Assembly (NCBI RefSeq): GCF_010093815.1
Contig: NW_022985556.1
Coordinates: 471,339 to 535,338 of the forward strand
DNA: 64,000 nt
Direction: 5' to 3'
Source: Pseudovirgaria hyperparasitica
Taxonomy: Eukaryota; Ascomycota; Dothideomycetes; Acrospermales; Acrospermaceae
Numbering within the stretch: position 1 is the stretch's first letter; every line of letters begins with the position of its first letter. Shown here piece by piece: positions 25,900 to 38,103 of the stretch. The translations under genes were made by a program, and so were the position numbers. Below the pieces are notes generated by a model. That model searched no databases, was not told the origin of the DNA, and saw only the letters and a program-made list of their open reading frames with translations.

Positions 25900-28800
25900 A
25901 TGGCTGCTATCGACACTAATGACGCTTCGACATCTCGTATGCCTCCCATCTATCCAACCGCGGATGACTCCTTTGACAACGGATGTCTTCTTCGTTTGAA
26001 ACATGCTAACGATGTGTTATACTAGAGACCGTCCCAGCATCCGACGGTGATAGCAAACAGAATGGCGAGCGGGCCGATGGAGACCAGAATGGCGACAATG
26101 CCCAGAATGGCGCACAAGAAGAGAGTCAGTCAATGACTATTACGTCAATAGTCCATCTCCAAACTGACTGGTATATCAGACTACTTCGAGGTCACCATTC
26201 ACCTGCCGCATAAGCCAACCAAAATACAAATTATGGTGCGTGTCCACTCTGTCCCTGAGCACGCTTGGTCTAATGCAAAATAGCTTTCCACCTCCGAACA
26301 GGTACAAGATTTGAGACAGACCATCATCGAACAGCCGAATACTCTGCAATACTCTTGCTTCCACTTGGAGCATAATGGTACACGAATCAACGATTTCGTC
26401 GAGCTGTCCGAGGTCTCGGGACTGAAGACCGATCCGAACCTCAAACTCGTCGAGGATCCATATACCGAGAAAGAGGCGCGTTTTCACGTCATCAGGATAC
26501 GAGAGCTTATCGGTGCTGCCGGAGATCGTATTGATTCTATACATGGAGTCATGTCTGGACTTTCTGTTCATGACGACATCGCTCAGAACGAAGTCCTGAC
26601 GCCAGTGACCAATGGCTCAGCGGATGGGGCAAAGCTTCCCAATATCTCGGCGTACGACTTCAATGCTCCGGCATCGTTGAAGACCATTATACCATCACCA
26701 CGTTCACCGCCGCCCAAGACTGTCAAGAACGTGTCCGTCTCACCCTGGAACCCTCCTCCGTACCACCTCCGCTCCAAAGGACACCTCCTATATTTACAGG
26801 TTACAAATAACGAGGGTGAACAACATCAAATTACCGCACATGTTGGAGGATTCTTCGTGAACAAATCCTCAAGCAACAAGTTTGATCCATCTCCCAGGGC
26901 CGCCCCCAAGGACTTCTCGGCGCACTCGCTCTTGACGTTGCTGTCAAAGATTTCACCATCGTTTGACACCTCCTTTACATCGCTTCAAGAACATAATAGT
27001 GAACGTGAGATGCTTTCTTACCTACCATTGCCAAATGCCATGCCCGCCAACCCATGGCTCGTGCCTGCACCCACTGCTGAGGCTCTTGCGCACTCGGCAG
27101 ACATTACGCGAACACAGGAAACCTATCTCATCGCAGGCGTTGATAATACTGACTCTCTAAGAGACTGGAATGAAGAGTTTCAGTCCACGAGAGAAATGCC
27201 AAAAGATACTGTGCAAGACCGTGTGTTCAGGGAACGTCTGACATCAAAACTCTTTGCCGATTACAACGAGGCTGCCACCCGAGGCGCACTGTTGGTAGCG
27301 CGTGGGGAAGTTCAGCCCTTGAATCCTACAGAAGCCAAGGATGCGCAGATCTTTGTATACAACAACATCTTCTTTTCTTTCGGTGCTGATGGTGTCGGAA
27401 CCTTTACAACCGACGGTGGCGACGAGGCTGCACGTGTCGCTACTGGAAAAGACGTAGCTGGTGTCCGTGCAGTCAACAATCTCGATATCGACGGCCTATT
27501 TACGCCTGGTACAGTGATAGTGGACTACATGGGAAAACGAATTGTATGTCAGAGCATTGTTCCTGGTATATTCAAGCAGCGAGAGCCGGGAGAGCATCAA
27601 ATCGATTACGGTGGTGTTGAAGGAAAGGACATTGTCGCAGTGCACGAGTCGTTTGTGCCACTATTTGAAAAAGTCTCAAAGGCATTAAAGGTCAAGAAGC
27701 ACCCTGTCTGGGACAAAGAATTAGTGCGACACGAACTGGAGGGCAGTGTTGAGACCAAGGGTCTCATTGGAACAGATGCCAGAAAATACGCCCTCGATTT
27801 GTATCGCATAACGCCTATCGACGTTGACTGGATTGAGCAACACTGGAGTGAAAGATCAAAAGAAGGCGAAATCCAAGATCAGGAAAAGGACTACCCCCAT
27901 CGTATGGCTGTCTTGCGTCCAGAGCTAGTCGAATCCTACGGTCGCGTCAAGCTGTCTAAATTCGTGGAGAAGAAGAGAGACGAACTGAGGAACAAGCCTA
28001 CCGAAAAAGAGACTGCCCCAGAATCTGAAACCGCAACCGAAACTGAAGGCGGTCAAGTGGAGAAAAAAGACAAGCCCGAGGAAAAACTCCAGGAGCGTAT
28101 CGATATCAGCGACTTTCAGTTTGCATTGAACCCAGACGTGTTTTGTGGCCAGGCACCTCAGTCTGAAGAGGATAAAGCAGAATGGGCACTCGACGAAGCT
28201 GAGGTCAGGTCTGCTTGTAACCATCTTCTGAATGAAGTCATCCCGGGCTTGATCAAAGAACTCCAAGATGGCGAAGTCGGCTTTCCCATGGATGGACAGT
28301 CGTTGAGTGCGCTGTTGCACAAGCGTGGTATCAACATCCGCTATCTTGGTAAGCTGGCGTCGTCGGCAGACAAGGAAGATTCCCGTCTTCAGGCCTTGAA
28401 GCTGCTTGTAGTACAAGAGATGATTGCTCGTGGCTTCAAGCATGTCGCCAACCGGCTGCTGCGTAATGTTGCTTCGCCGTGCGCCACAGCGTGCCTTGCA
28501 CACCTACTGAACTGCGCAATTGGAACAGGTCTCAATGCGAACCCACACGCCGAGACTGATCCCTCCCTCAAATCTATTTATTCTGACGCTGACTTCAGTT
28601 ACGAAGCTTATACGCCAGAAAGACTTCAAACTGAAATTATCAAAGAGATTTCCACTCGATTCCGCTACAATCTCGGTGACTCTTGGATAGATTCGGGCAA
28701 ACATCTTCAAGTGCTTCGTGAAATAGCTCTCAAGATGGGTTTGCAGTTGGAAGCCAAAGACTATGCTTTCGCCCCTGTTGCCAAAACTGCTTCGCCAGAG

Positions 28801-29904
28801 CTTACCAACGGTCACACCAACGGTACAAGCAAGAAGAAGAAGAAGGGCGGTGATACTTCATCCCCAACCCGCGCTTCGGCTCAGGTTGGCCCGGCTCAGA
28901 CTTTCCGACCCGATGACATTCTAAATGTGGTTCCCGTAATCAAGGAAGCATCACCCAAGAGCGTCTTGGCTGAGGAGGCTCTGGAAGCCGGTCGTGTGTC
29001 GCTAGCCTCCGATCAGAAGGAGCTTGGACGAGAGCTCTTGCTCGAATCCCTATCACTTCACGAGACAATCTATGGTCCTCTCCACCCTGAAGTTGCGAGA
29101 TTGTACCACCAGTTGTCTAATCTTTTGTACACATTAGACGAGAAGGCGCCTGCCGTCGAACTTGCACACAAGGCAGTGGTTGTTTCGGAGCGCACCTTAG
29201 GTGTTGACCACGCCGAGACTGTTCTGAACTACCTGAATCTAGGCTTGTTCGAACATTGGAGCGGAAACACCAAAGCTGCTCTGACATATGTGCTTCATGC
29301 GCTCAATTTATGGAAGATCATCTACGGTCCAAAGCATCCTGACTCTGTAACCACCATCAATAACGCTGCAGTTATGCTTCAAACATCCAAGATGTATCAT
29401 GAGTCACGACTTTGGTTCGAGGAGTCGCTCGCCATCTGCGAAGAGGTATCAGGCAAGCAGTCGATCAATGCAGCGACTCTACTGTTCCAGCTGTCGCAAG
29501 CCCTTGCTCTCGACAAGGACATGCACCAAGCAGTCAACAAGATGCGTGATTCATACAACATCTTCAACAACGTACTGGGTGCCGAAGATCGTAACACAAA
29601 AGAGGCCGAGTCATGGCTTAGCCAGCTTACGTCGAATGCCGTTGCGCATGCCAAACATGCGAAAGACTTGCAGGAGAGAAAGATCAGACGCGTCCATATC
29701 GGCGGCGCCATGCGGCCTCAGCCTCAAGTCGGACAGACATCTGACGCCGCGTCCAATATCGCGACCCCCGGTCGGACGACTGGGAACCTCGATCAGCGTA
29801 GCATCGAGGAGCTTCTCAAATATATCGAGGGCGACAGTCCCAAGAAGACGCCGAAGAAGCGGGCTGCCAACCCAAAGCGACGCGCGCAGCAATCCACCGC
29901 ATAG
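25900..29904 (+). CDS. CLU1: Clustered mitochondria protein (Clu1/CluA, eIF3-associated)
   Basis: Exons are 25900-25936, 26026-26124, 26180-26235 and 26284-29904, giving 1270 aa, the normal fungal length. Clu1 binds mRNAs for mitochondrial proteins, associates with eIF3, and is needed for even spread of mitochondria. The N-terminus has a low-complexity run with repeated QNG, then the ubiquitin-like CLU-N domain (YFEVTIHLPHKPTKIQI and SEQVQDLRQTIIEQ). The central CLU domain covers about residues 350-600, an acidic Glu/Thr-rich stretch follows near 630, and tetratricopeptide repeats lie at about 985-1120 (IYGPLHPEVARLYHQLSNLL, LGVDHAETVLNYLNLGLFEH, IYGPKHPDSVTTINNAAVML). The tail is Lys/Arg-rich. 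The three small 5' exons were found by frame-matching; the start ATG follows a TCACC context. The main exon is intronless for 3.6 kb. Confidence 0.95.
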
Positions 29905-29934
29905 TCACTTGCAAACTCAACGGCCGAACCATTC

Positions 29935-30314
29935 TTATTCTTCCTGTATAATACTACGCATCTTGTTTCGCATCACCCGTACATACACCTCGTCTCCAAT
30001 CCTCAGCTGCGTTGTGGCGCTGTCACGCTCCATAGTGTAATTGGGCGCTTGTCCGTAAGCGTGCCCTTCCTCGTCTTGCCGACTCTTCGATATTGTCACA
30101 TCTGGTCTCGTCGGTGCCAAAAAATTCTTTACATTGTTAGCGGATACGTGGAATATGTCTGAGTAGCTTGTACTTCTACCATCGATGGCAAACGTGTTGT
30201 GGAATAGATGGAAATGATTGAATCTCTACTACCTTGTATGTTACTCGTCTACGTCATTTCGTGATAGAACCTTGGGACCTTCGCCCGGAAGGAGAGCGCC
30301 GGAATCTCTCGCAT
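29935..30314 (-). CDS. Candidate small gene, about 110 aa, unknown function
   Basis: On the minus strand a frame is open for 96 codons from 30225 to the TAA at 29935 with no ATG near its start; it reads FHNTFAIDGRSTSYSDIFHV and ends with RIGDEVYVRVMRNKM and a short acidic tail. Its composition looks like ordinary soluble protein, not low complexity. An AG acceptor lies at its upstream edge, and an upstream ATG (30314) starts MREIPALSFRAKVP. Joining 30271-30314 to 29935-30223 keeps frame, but the donor (GTTCTA) is weak and the intron only 47 nt. The gene would end 30 bp from the stop of Clu1, in convergent orientation. I do not recognise it. Confidence 0.4.
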
Positions 30315-30545
30315 CGCGCGTAAGGGTCCTGATTTCTATTTTCACTTTTGGGTATTAATACTACTCTTCCGTCCTCTCCCACTCTCGTTCAACTATCTTT
30401 CCACCACTTCGTTGCTGCGTACTCGTAAGCAACTACAATTACACCAATACACGACTCTGGGCAAGTACTAAACAAGATAGAGACCTCCCGACGAATTCAT
30501 CACCATAATAACACAACAATTTCAAAACCACAACAACACGCCAAA

Positions 30546-31298
30546 ATGTCCTCCCCACACGTCTCCTTCGACGAAGACTCCCTCCTCATCCCCCGACCCT
30601 TCACCTCCTCCAACATTAACACCGTCAACTCCCCAGCCCATCTCTCCCCCATCCCATCATCTGCCTCCTCTGCCTCCCCGTCCTACGGCGCCCTCCGCAC
30701 CGCCACCCACGCCCACGAGCCTCCTCACCACCAACACGGCACCTCCACCCTCTCCCACCAAAGCATCTACGACCGCGCCGCCATGCTCGCCGAACAACGC
30801 TCTCCAACCCCCCGCCGCGATTCTACATCTACGTATCACACCGCTTGCAGCGAGCCCCCGGTACTTCCATTGTCGCTGTCGCAAGTCACGCATTCTCCTC
30901 CTCGGTCTCGTCTGGACGCTATTCCACAAGAAGCACATACACAGAGACAAAAAGTCCAAAGACAAGAAACCCAAGAGTCCCAAGACGCCCAAGAGTCCCA
31001 AGCAATGCACAAGGCACAACTTGAAACGCGCGCGCTGCTGCGCTGCTTGTTGCCGCCGTCTGAGCGCCGCGGGAGTCGGGTTGCGTGCTGGCCGCATGAA
31101 GTTGCGGATTTGGAAAGGCAGAGGGGTGCTGGGGATGGGAGGCGGATGCAGCGGGTGGGCTGCTGGGGGGTTGTGGTGGGTGTAGCGAGGGCGGTGGCGG
31201 TGGGCGTGCTGGTGCTGGTGCTGTTGGCTGTTGGGCTGGGGGTTGGGGTTTTTGGGGGAGGGGGGCGTTGGAGGGGGAGAGGGCATGGGGGTGGGTAG
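30546..31298 (+). CDS. Hypothetical low-complexity protein with a C-terminal hydrophobic segment
   Basis: This ORF of 250 codons starts MSSPHVSFDEDSLLIPRP in a good context (CCAAAATG). The first 170 residues are rich in Ser, Pro, Thr, His and Gln, with no known domain. Near the end a Val/Leu/Gly stretch (VAVGVLVLVLLAVGLGVGVF) looks like a membrane span, but the DNA there is almost pure G and T, so composition alone could give it. The coding strand is C-rich for 300 bases, then strongly G-rich after about 31050. It could be a tail-anchored protein or a frame whose true gene model differs. No intron is evident. Confidence 0.5.
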   Translation: MSSPHVSFDEDSLLIPRPFTSSNINTVNSPAHLSPIPSSASSASPSYGALRTATHAHEPPHHQHGTSTLSHQSIYDRAAMLAEQRSPTPRRDSTSTYHTACSEPPVLPLSLSQVTHSPPRSRLDAIPQEAHTQRQKVQRQETQESQDAQESQAMHKAQLETRALLRCLLPPSERRGSRVACWPHEVADLERQRGAGDGRRMQRVGCWGVVVGVARAVAVGVLVLVLLAVGLGVGVFGGGGRWRGRGHGGG

Positions 31299-31764
31299 TG
31301 AGGGGGTAAGCGAGGGGATTGAGGAAAGGAGAAGAGGGAGGGAGAAGGGGAGGAGGAGGAGGACAACGAAAAGGGGAATGAGGACGAGGATATGCAAGGG
31401 GATCACACAGACGAAAACACGAACGACTGAATCACCACATCCTACACACCCCAACCAGTAAATATCCCAGCCTATAATCTGATTCCCATTCCTCTTCAAA
31501 AAATTATGAAAACTCGAGACAAAGAGCCTGCTTCACCACACCATCATTCATCCCGCCCTAACAACAACAACTATACATCCCCCAAAGCCCTACGGCGGCA
31601 GTGACCGGGGGCACATCAAGTATCCTCCCCACCACCACCAGGGCTTTTCGCTTTCCTCTCCTCCTGAATCGCCAGAGCTGCAGACGTTATTCTGTGTCTT
31701 TGGACTGTTTGGACTGTAGGGTGGATGCTGTTGGTTCTTCTGCTATGCTGACGTCTAAGATTTG

Positions 31765-31774
31765 NNNNNNNNNN
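31765..31774. other. Assembly gap (10 N)
   Basis: Ten unknown bases lie between two short repeats of GACTTGGATCT-like sequence, probably a scaffolding join. Confidence 0.95.
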
Positions 31775-32220
31775 GACTTGGATCTAGACTTGGTAGGTTG
31801 TAGAGAAGGTGGTGGTGGTGTTGTTGCTCGACATTTTCATTGGAGATATATCAAACACAGGCTCAGAAATGGAATATAGACTTGATATGCCCACTTCTGT
31901 TGAGTAATACTGAGAAGACAAATACCGAAGCGTTGATAAGTGTATTGTAGAATTATAAAATTGTTGTCGTTATAATTTTTGCTGATTTCTATCACACCTT
32001 CCTCCTCAAGCCTTGTCGTAGAAGAAAGGTATAATCTCACTTTGCATATATGGCAGAGGAGTACTATCTCGCTCAAAAATAGTTGTAGGCCATGAAGAAG
32101 ACCTGAAATGACCAGTTCTGGACCACGGCAATACTACCGAACTTCTACTCTGCGATGGGTATCACGTTTCTTGTCGTAGACTGGACATGCTGACTGATCT
32201 GGATAATGTCATTGTGTCAC

Positions 32221-32308
32221 TGTGAACTGGCATCGAACCATTCCTTTTGACGTACACTGCACGCTGTGAACCGACATCGAACCATTCCTTTTGACATACA
32301 CTGCACGC
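32221..32308. repeat. 44-bp tandem duplication
   Basis: Two copies starting TGTGAACTGGCATCGAACC and TGTGAACCGACATCGAACC, with only three differences over the unit. Confidence 0.85.
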
Positions 32309-33246
32309 CATGAACGCTGCTGAAAAAAGCAAAGTCTACAGCATCCAAGCATCCAAGCAATACACGCAGCTATAGAGAGGTTTACGAGACATTCCGTCGT
32401 TCATCGCCCTGAAGCGGAAAAGTTGTCGTAAAATTCTCCGAGTACCACACCATGATCGACAGCGGACTTAGACCCGGACATGCACATAGGCATATCATCA
32501 GATCACGCCTCTGACCCGGTCCATCGCAGTCCCTCGTGTTGGCTCGAGAACGTTGCAAACTCTAGCTTCGCAGTGAAAGCATTCATCGTGATGCCTTCTT
32601 ATCACTGTGAGGAGAGTATCTATGTCGCTAGGATATGTGATCAGACTGGCGAATGCTACGGTGCTTCCCGAGGCTGCTATGTGTATCGGCCATGCTGCAG
32701 AAAAAATGAAGACAGTGAGTTGGATAGAGATAAACTTGAAGAAGTAAAGCAGCATGAGCCCCTGGGAACCCCGAACATGGAATTGTGAGCCTAGGGTTGA
32801 TGCCTAAGGCATATATAAGAAAGACTGTCTGGCGACGGCGTTTCAACATCTTGAACCCTATTATCGTTATAGAATACATTTATCCTTCTTTCGGAGAAGT
32901 CCGGAGCATTGGAAACACGGTACCGCCTCGCAAACTATACCATGTTTGACCCAGCGCTGCAAGGACTGCACTAAGTGCACTAAATGATGAACCTCGGCAG
33001 CTTTCAAAACAAGCTTTATGCGAGAACTACAATGGATCGACTATGCATACATATAATCGAGCATACGGACCGGACCTCCTTTCAAGTCCAGTTCTGTCCG
33101 ACACGGAATTTAACTAGGTAATCAGTCCGTCCACGATTGAAACATACAACTCCTGTCCAAGCACATGAATGACATGCTGAAAAGCAGATAAGGCGTGGTA
33201 ATTAAGTGAAGATCTCGCCGTGCTCTTCTATATTTAATTACACAAG

Positions 33247-34906
33247 ATGACGACTCGAAATGCGACAGTCTACATGACACTTCTGGCCTTCAGCCCTCCA
33301 GCAACAACTCTCGCGTGCCATCTCGCAGGTATCAATGTCATATCAGGAACATCCCTAGCGACAAAGACAATATGCCTGGTTGCGTATGCATTCATCCAAT
33401 ACAGCCTGGTGCTTCCCTACTTCACATCTCCCTTACGACACCTTCCAACGCCCCAAACAGACCGCTTTATCTGGGGCCATGGCGAAATCATGCTCGACCG
33501 GCCACCGGGCGCGAAGCTACTGCGTTGGATGAAGGAGATCCCAAATGACGGCCTGATCACTTTCCGAACGTTCTTCCATATTGGTCCGATCGTGCTTCTT
33601 ACTCGACCGGATACGCTGATGCAGGTGCTTAATACGCATTCGTATGACTATGAGAAGCCTGCTCCGGCGCGCAAGTTTCTACGGAGAGTCCTTGGTGATG
33701 GCCTAATCAACGTGGAGGGTAACGAGCATAAGCGGCAACGAAAGACCATAACGCCGGCTTTCACGGGGCGACATATCAAGGATCTCGTGCCCTTGTTCTG
33801 GAGTAAATCCCTTATGCTTGGTGATGCAGTCGTAAAGACTGCAGCATCAAATGGAGGCATCATCGAAGTCTCAGCGCTGGCTTCGCGTGTAACGCTGGAC
33901 ATCATCGGCGCCGCAGGGATAGGCAAGGACTTCTCCACCACGGAAAACGCGGATCATGAGCTTGCGCAGAAATACGATATCATCACCGATACCAAGGGCA
34001 AAGGAAACCTAGTCCTGTACTTCGCCGTCAACCTTGTCTTCCCGCAATGGCTGATCCGGAAACTGCCGCTGAAAGCAAACGCACGAGTCGCGAATGCGCT
34101 CTTCGATCTGCGCAGGATCAGCAAAGACCTGCTCGCCGAGAAGAACAGAGATATGGAAGAGAAGACTGTCCAGGAGAAGGACATCATCGCCATCCTCATG
34201 CGTTCCGGCGTGTTCAACGACGACGGCCTCACAGACCAACTCCTAACCTTTCTCGCCGCAGGGTAAGTCCCCCCACTCATCATCATCAACTATATATACT
34301 CACCCACCCCCAAGCCACGAAACAACCGCATCCGCCCTGACATGGGCCACCTACCTCCTCGGCCGCCACCAAGCCGTCCAAGCCCGCCTCCGCACCGAAG
34401 TCCACCAAACCATCCCCGCTCTCGACCCCAACACCCCCGCAACCGCAGACCTAATCGACTCAATGCCCTACCTCGACGCCGTCTGCAACGAAGTCCTCCG
34501 CATCTACCCCACCGTCCCCGTCACCGCGCGCATCGCCGTGCGCCCGACGCAGATCAACAACACCCCGATCCCCACCGGCACATCCGTCATGATCTCGCCG
34601 TGGGCAACGAACCGCCTGCCCAGTCTGTGGGGCGAGGACGCGGAGGTCTTCCGGCCGGAGCGCTGGCTGGGCGAGGAGGGCAAGTGGGGCGGGGCGACGA
34701 GTGGGTATGCGTTTGTGACGTTTTTGCATGGGCCGAGGAGTTGTATTGGGCAGGGGTTTGCGCGGTATGAGTTGAAGTGTATGTTGGCGGTGTTGGTGGC
34801 GCGGGTGCGGTGGGAGTTGAGGGAGAGGGATGTGGAGCCGATGCCGGAGGGGACGTTGACGATTAAGCCGAAGGGGGGCATGGAGATTGTTGTTGAGGAG
34901 TTGTAG
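33247..34906 (+). CDS. Cytochrome P450 monooxygenase
   Basis: Exons are 33247-34262 and 34315-34906, giving 535 aa; the 52-nt intron (GTAAGT, CCAAG acceptor) interrupts the I-helix oxygen-binding motif, which joins as AAGHETTAS. The K-helix ExxR is EVLR, a PERF-like FRPERW follows, and the heme loop FLHGPRSCIGQGFAR holds the Cys ligand at about residue 482. The N-terminus has a hydrophobic anchor for the ER membrane (LATKTICLVAYAFIQYSLVL). The sequence looks like the CYP4-type clan of fungi, whose members often hydroxylate fatty acids or terpenoids; the substrate is unknown. The 3' third of exon 2 is very rich in G and poor in C, in contrast to its C-rich start. The neighbours are a secreted glycosidase and a DUF1772 gene. 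Confidence 0.93.
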
Positions 34907-35529
34907 GGGGGAGGTTGGGCCTTGGATGGTCTCTTTGTAGGTTGGAGAAAGGGGATGCTGGAGATTAAGAACCTCGGGTGCGCAAGTTGCCTCTGGTGAA
35001 AAGCTGAGCTGATGGAGTATGCGGCTTGAAAAATTTCGATTGCGACATTGGCAATATTCTGGAAGCCAGATGTTGGACGATTAGTGATCAATATAAAAAG
35101 GGGTACGACACTTATCGCCACCAGCATTGAGTAGATGCAAAACGGTCAAGATATGACCTAGATGAGGATATGTATATTATATATGAATATGAATCAGCTA
35201 AAAGATTTTCACTATTTTCTGGCAGGAGCTTGCGTACTATATACTCACAAATTGATTGCAGAATTGCAGGTCTGCTAATAGAGGGTCTAATCTTACCAGC
35301 GACTAAATTGCCCACTATGTCAATAATTGAAAAATCGGCACAAGTATATATGTGCTGGAATACGGGTTGCTTGTTGGTTAAATGGACGTTATTATGATGA
35401 TATTTTACTGTATAGCCTATACGAACAGAACAAGGGAAACGAGCAGTTAGTTAGAGAGGCGATTTATGGGTGCACATCCAGGACAATATATTTCTTTCAA
35501 CTGTTTCCGTGCGCTGCATGAAAATTCCA
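34907..35529. other. Convergent spacer, AT-rich
   Basis: 3' flanks of the P450 (plus) and the CBM52 glycosidase (minus); AT-rich from 35080 to 35460. No gene is seen. Confidence 0.6.
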
Positions 35530-38103
35530 TCAGCGCCGGGTCCCTGAAAACTCACTATTCCGCCTCACAGCTAAGAAGGTCAAGCTCCACAGCTGTCGGA
35601 TGTTACTTTCCGGTCTCGTCCCATCAGGAGGCGGCGGCAGACTGCCCAACGGCGTCGTCTCGAATCGGCCATCCGTATAAGTCCAACCCCATACCTCGCC
35701 GCTCAATTGATCTTCGTTATCCTCAATCAAGTCCCAAAGATGGTTATACGCGTCCATAATCTTCACATGCAGCATCTCATTCGCACAAAATTCCGGCTGC
35801 GAGTCAGAATTACAGCGATCAAGTTGTCGTTCCAGTCCGGCCGCCATCATGGCGAGCTGCCAGGACCAAATAACCGTGCCGTGATACGCGGAATTTGTAA
35901 AGTTCGTTGAGTACACCGGGTCTCCGCCGAATGCTGGGTTCGCAACTAGCAGGCCTGCATCGGTGCTCAAGCCAACGGGATAGGGCGCGAGGATGTGTGT
36001 CGATACTTGATCCATGAAAGCGGTGAGTTGGGCCTGGTTCGTGGAGTTGAGAAGGAAGAGCCGGAAGCAGTCGTCGGTGTTCATGACGCGGACTAGGTCT
36101 TGGTTGTTGTTGCCCTCGAGGGCGAGGGCGTAGAAGTTGATGGGGGACGTGAGTGTTTCTGCCTGTGACGGGAAGGAGAATTGATTGTCTGTGACGTAAT
36201 CGGATACGAGGGACGCAGCTTCTTCAGTGTTGATAGTAATAGAAAAGAAATCTAGGGTTGATTCCTCCCAGATGTCTGCGTATCGACTAGCTAAGGTGCT
36301 CCATTCAGGGTGTTCCGGGAAGAAACCTGCAGTCGATAGCTGGGACAATGAGCGAAGAGCAGCTGGGACCAGCGCAGTGTTGACATCGTACGGAATGCGT
36401 CCACCTCCTATGCCATAAGTGGAATCACGCCACTGGCCGACAATCTGGTCTTCTTTGAGACGTATCAAATTATCACGAGTTTGACCGCCTGGCTGAGCAA
36501 AAGCTGCCGTTAGATCCATGATACGCTCGGCCGTGACCAAGGCCAGATCGCGGTAGGACATTCCTGCATTGTTGGGGTCTACAGTGGCCTTCGTCTCTAG
36601 GAAGTCGGCCATGCGTGCTCGTCCGATGGGACTACGGAGAAAGTAGTATTCCATCGTGATTGGAAGGAAGTAATCTGTGTCGATCATCTTGTAGTCGTAC
36701 TGCGGGTCTGTTGACGTAATGTTGTTTTGAATATTCAAGTAGGTTGCATAATCACCAATCGTCTCTTCGTGGCAGACACTGCCGTCAGTCGAGTTGACAC
36801 GCTCCAATACAGCTCCAATGACTGCTTCGACGGCACTGTCTTTTCCTTCGCTTAGTACTGGTTGCAATAAGAGCATTGCTATCATTGTGTCTCGACCGAA
36901 GTACGTAAGGAACCGCCATGTCCCTGCCAAGAGCTTGTCCGTATAGGACAGAAACGATAGAGAAACAGCCTGATCTGTAGCTTGAGAGAGCAAAGCATAG
37001 GACGAAGGATTGAGAACCGCGTCAGGGCTGATCCGCTCGAGCTGTGGATAGTCGAAAGTTGCATTAAATTGATAAGTACCGGACTCGAAAAATAAGGTCC
37101 CGTTGTCAGTTTTAATCCCAGCATCCCCGACTGGTGTGAACGATAACTGTGTAGTTGTGACATTGTCGAGCCATGTCCTACTGATGGATACTCCAGAGTT
37201 TGCAATCTCCTCAATTATCAGGGCATCTTGAATGATAGGGTACAGGAGACTTGGACCTTCGGTAAAGTCTCGCATTGTCCGTATACTTCCAAGGATAGGA
37301 ATGGTCAACACAGCAGACGAGTTCAATCTCACATATCCGGCTACCCCAACGACCGGATTCCTGGAAGAGCCTGACTCGTACACACCCTCGATCGTATTTC
37401 CTGATGGCATTTCCTCCAGTTGAATCGTCAAACTACCATTTACGCCATCTTGGGGTTGGAAGAATGCAAGAAGGCCACTATTGCCAGAGGCCCAAGCAAC
37501 CTGATGGAATCAGAAATTGACAGGATAACACATGCCCTTGAAGCTTACCAGAAGCCGTGGACTAATAAAAGTCAAATTGCTATCATCAAGTGGGCTCGTC
37601 ACTACCACGTGAGAGCTGGAGTGACAATCCCCGTAGAAATAGTTCTCGTAAGGTCCGTCACTAAGATGCAATCTTGTTGGCTCTTCTATACATTCTACAC
37701 CGCCATTTGGAAGTATTGGTGTGCCTGTCGGGTTTGGGGAGTCGGTCGTAGATGTTGTCGGGTAAACGAGCTGGTTGTTCACACATCTATACGCCATGAG
37801 TCCATATTTTGCTCAGAAAATCTGCGTTACCATACGAATACATGCTAGGTAAGTAACAGTCCTCATCGCATCGCAGTGTTGGCTGTCCCTCGATGACCGG
37901 GCATAGAAAGCCGCCATCATAGCAAGTATACTACCCATTACTAACATCAGCACGAGGCTTCATTACTCTCACTCATATATACTCACTAACGATGTGTAAT
38001 AGCGAGCTGGACCACAGTCAAGAAGTTGCTCTACTGCCTGTGGGCTTGCTGCGATTAATGAAAGCTGGGATACAGCTAGTAATGCTATAATTGAGAGGCT
38101 CAT
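35530..38103 (-). CDS. Secreted (alpha/alpha)6-barrel glycoside hydrolase with N-terminal CBM52-type module
   Basis: Exons on the minus strand are 37987-38103, 37836-37930, 37549-37786 and 35530-37500, giving 806 aa. Exon 1 codes a signal peptide (MSLSIIALLAVSQLSLIAAS). Residues about 29-79 form a six-cysteine module (Cys 30, 42, 49, 60, 64, 72) with YTCYDGGFLCP, CDEDCYLPSMYS and CVNNQLV, the pattern of the fungal CBM52 carbohydrate-binding domain known from Eng1-type glucanases. The donor at 37835 was chosen because it completes CYLPSMYSCVNNQL. A beta-rich region follows, then a catalytic-type barrel containing GTWRFLTYFGRDTMIAMLLL near residue 340, similar to the amylo-alpha-1,6-glucosidase half of glycogen debranching enzymes. 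It probably acts on an alpha-glucan or related polymer outside the cell. Many N-glycosylation sites (NST, NIT, NFT) agree with secretion. Confidence 0.82.

Larger units (their letters stand above)
31299..33246. other. Long spacer with gap and a 44-bp duplication
   Basis: It is G-rich until 31380 and then A/C-rich, with a 10-N gap at 31765-31774, an AT-rich part (31850-32060) and a tandem duplication at 32221-32308. A 102-codon frame at 32480-32788 with several cysteines has an ATG but no signal peptide or known motif, so it is left uncalled. The last part is the promoter of the P450 gene. Confidence 0.6.

Noticed and set aside
32480-32788. 102-codon ORF with several cysteines
   Set aside because: No signal peptide, no known motif, and an equally long antisense frame; too weak to call.
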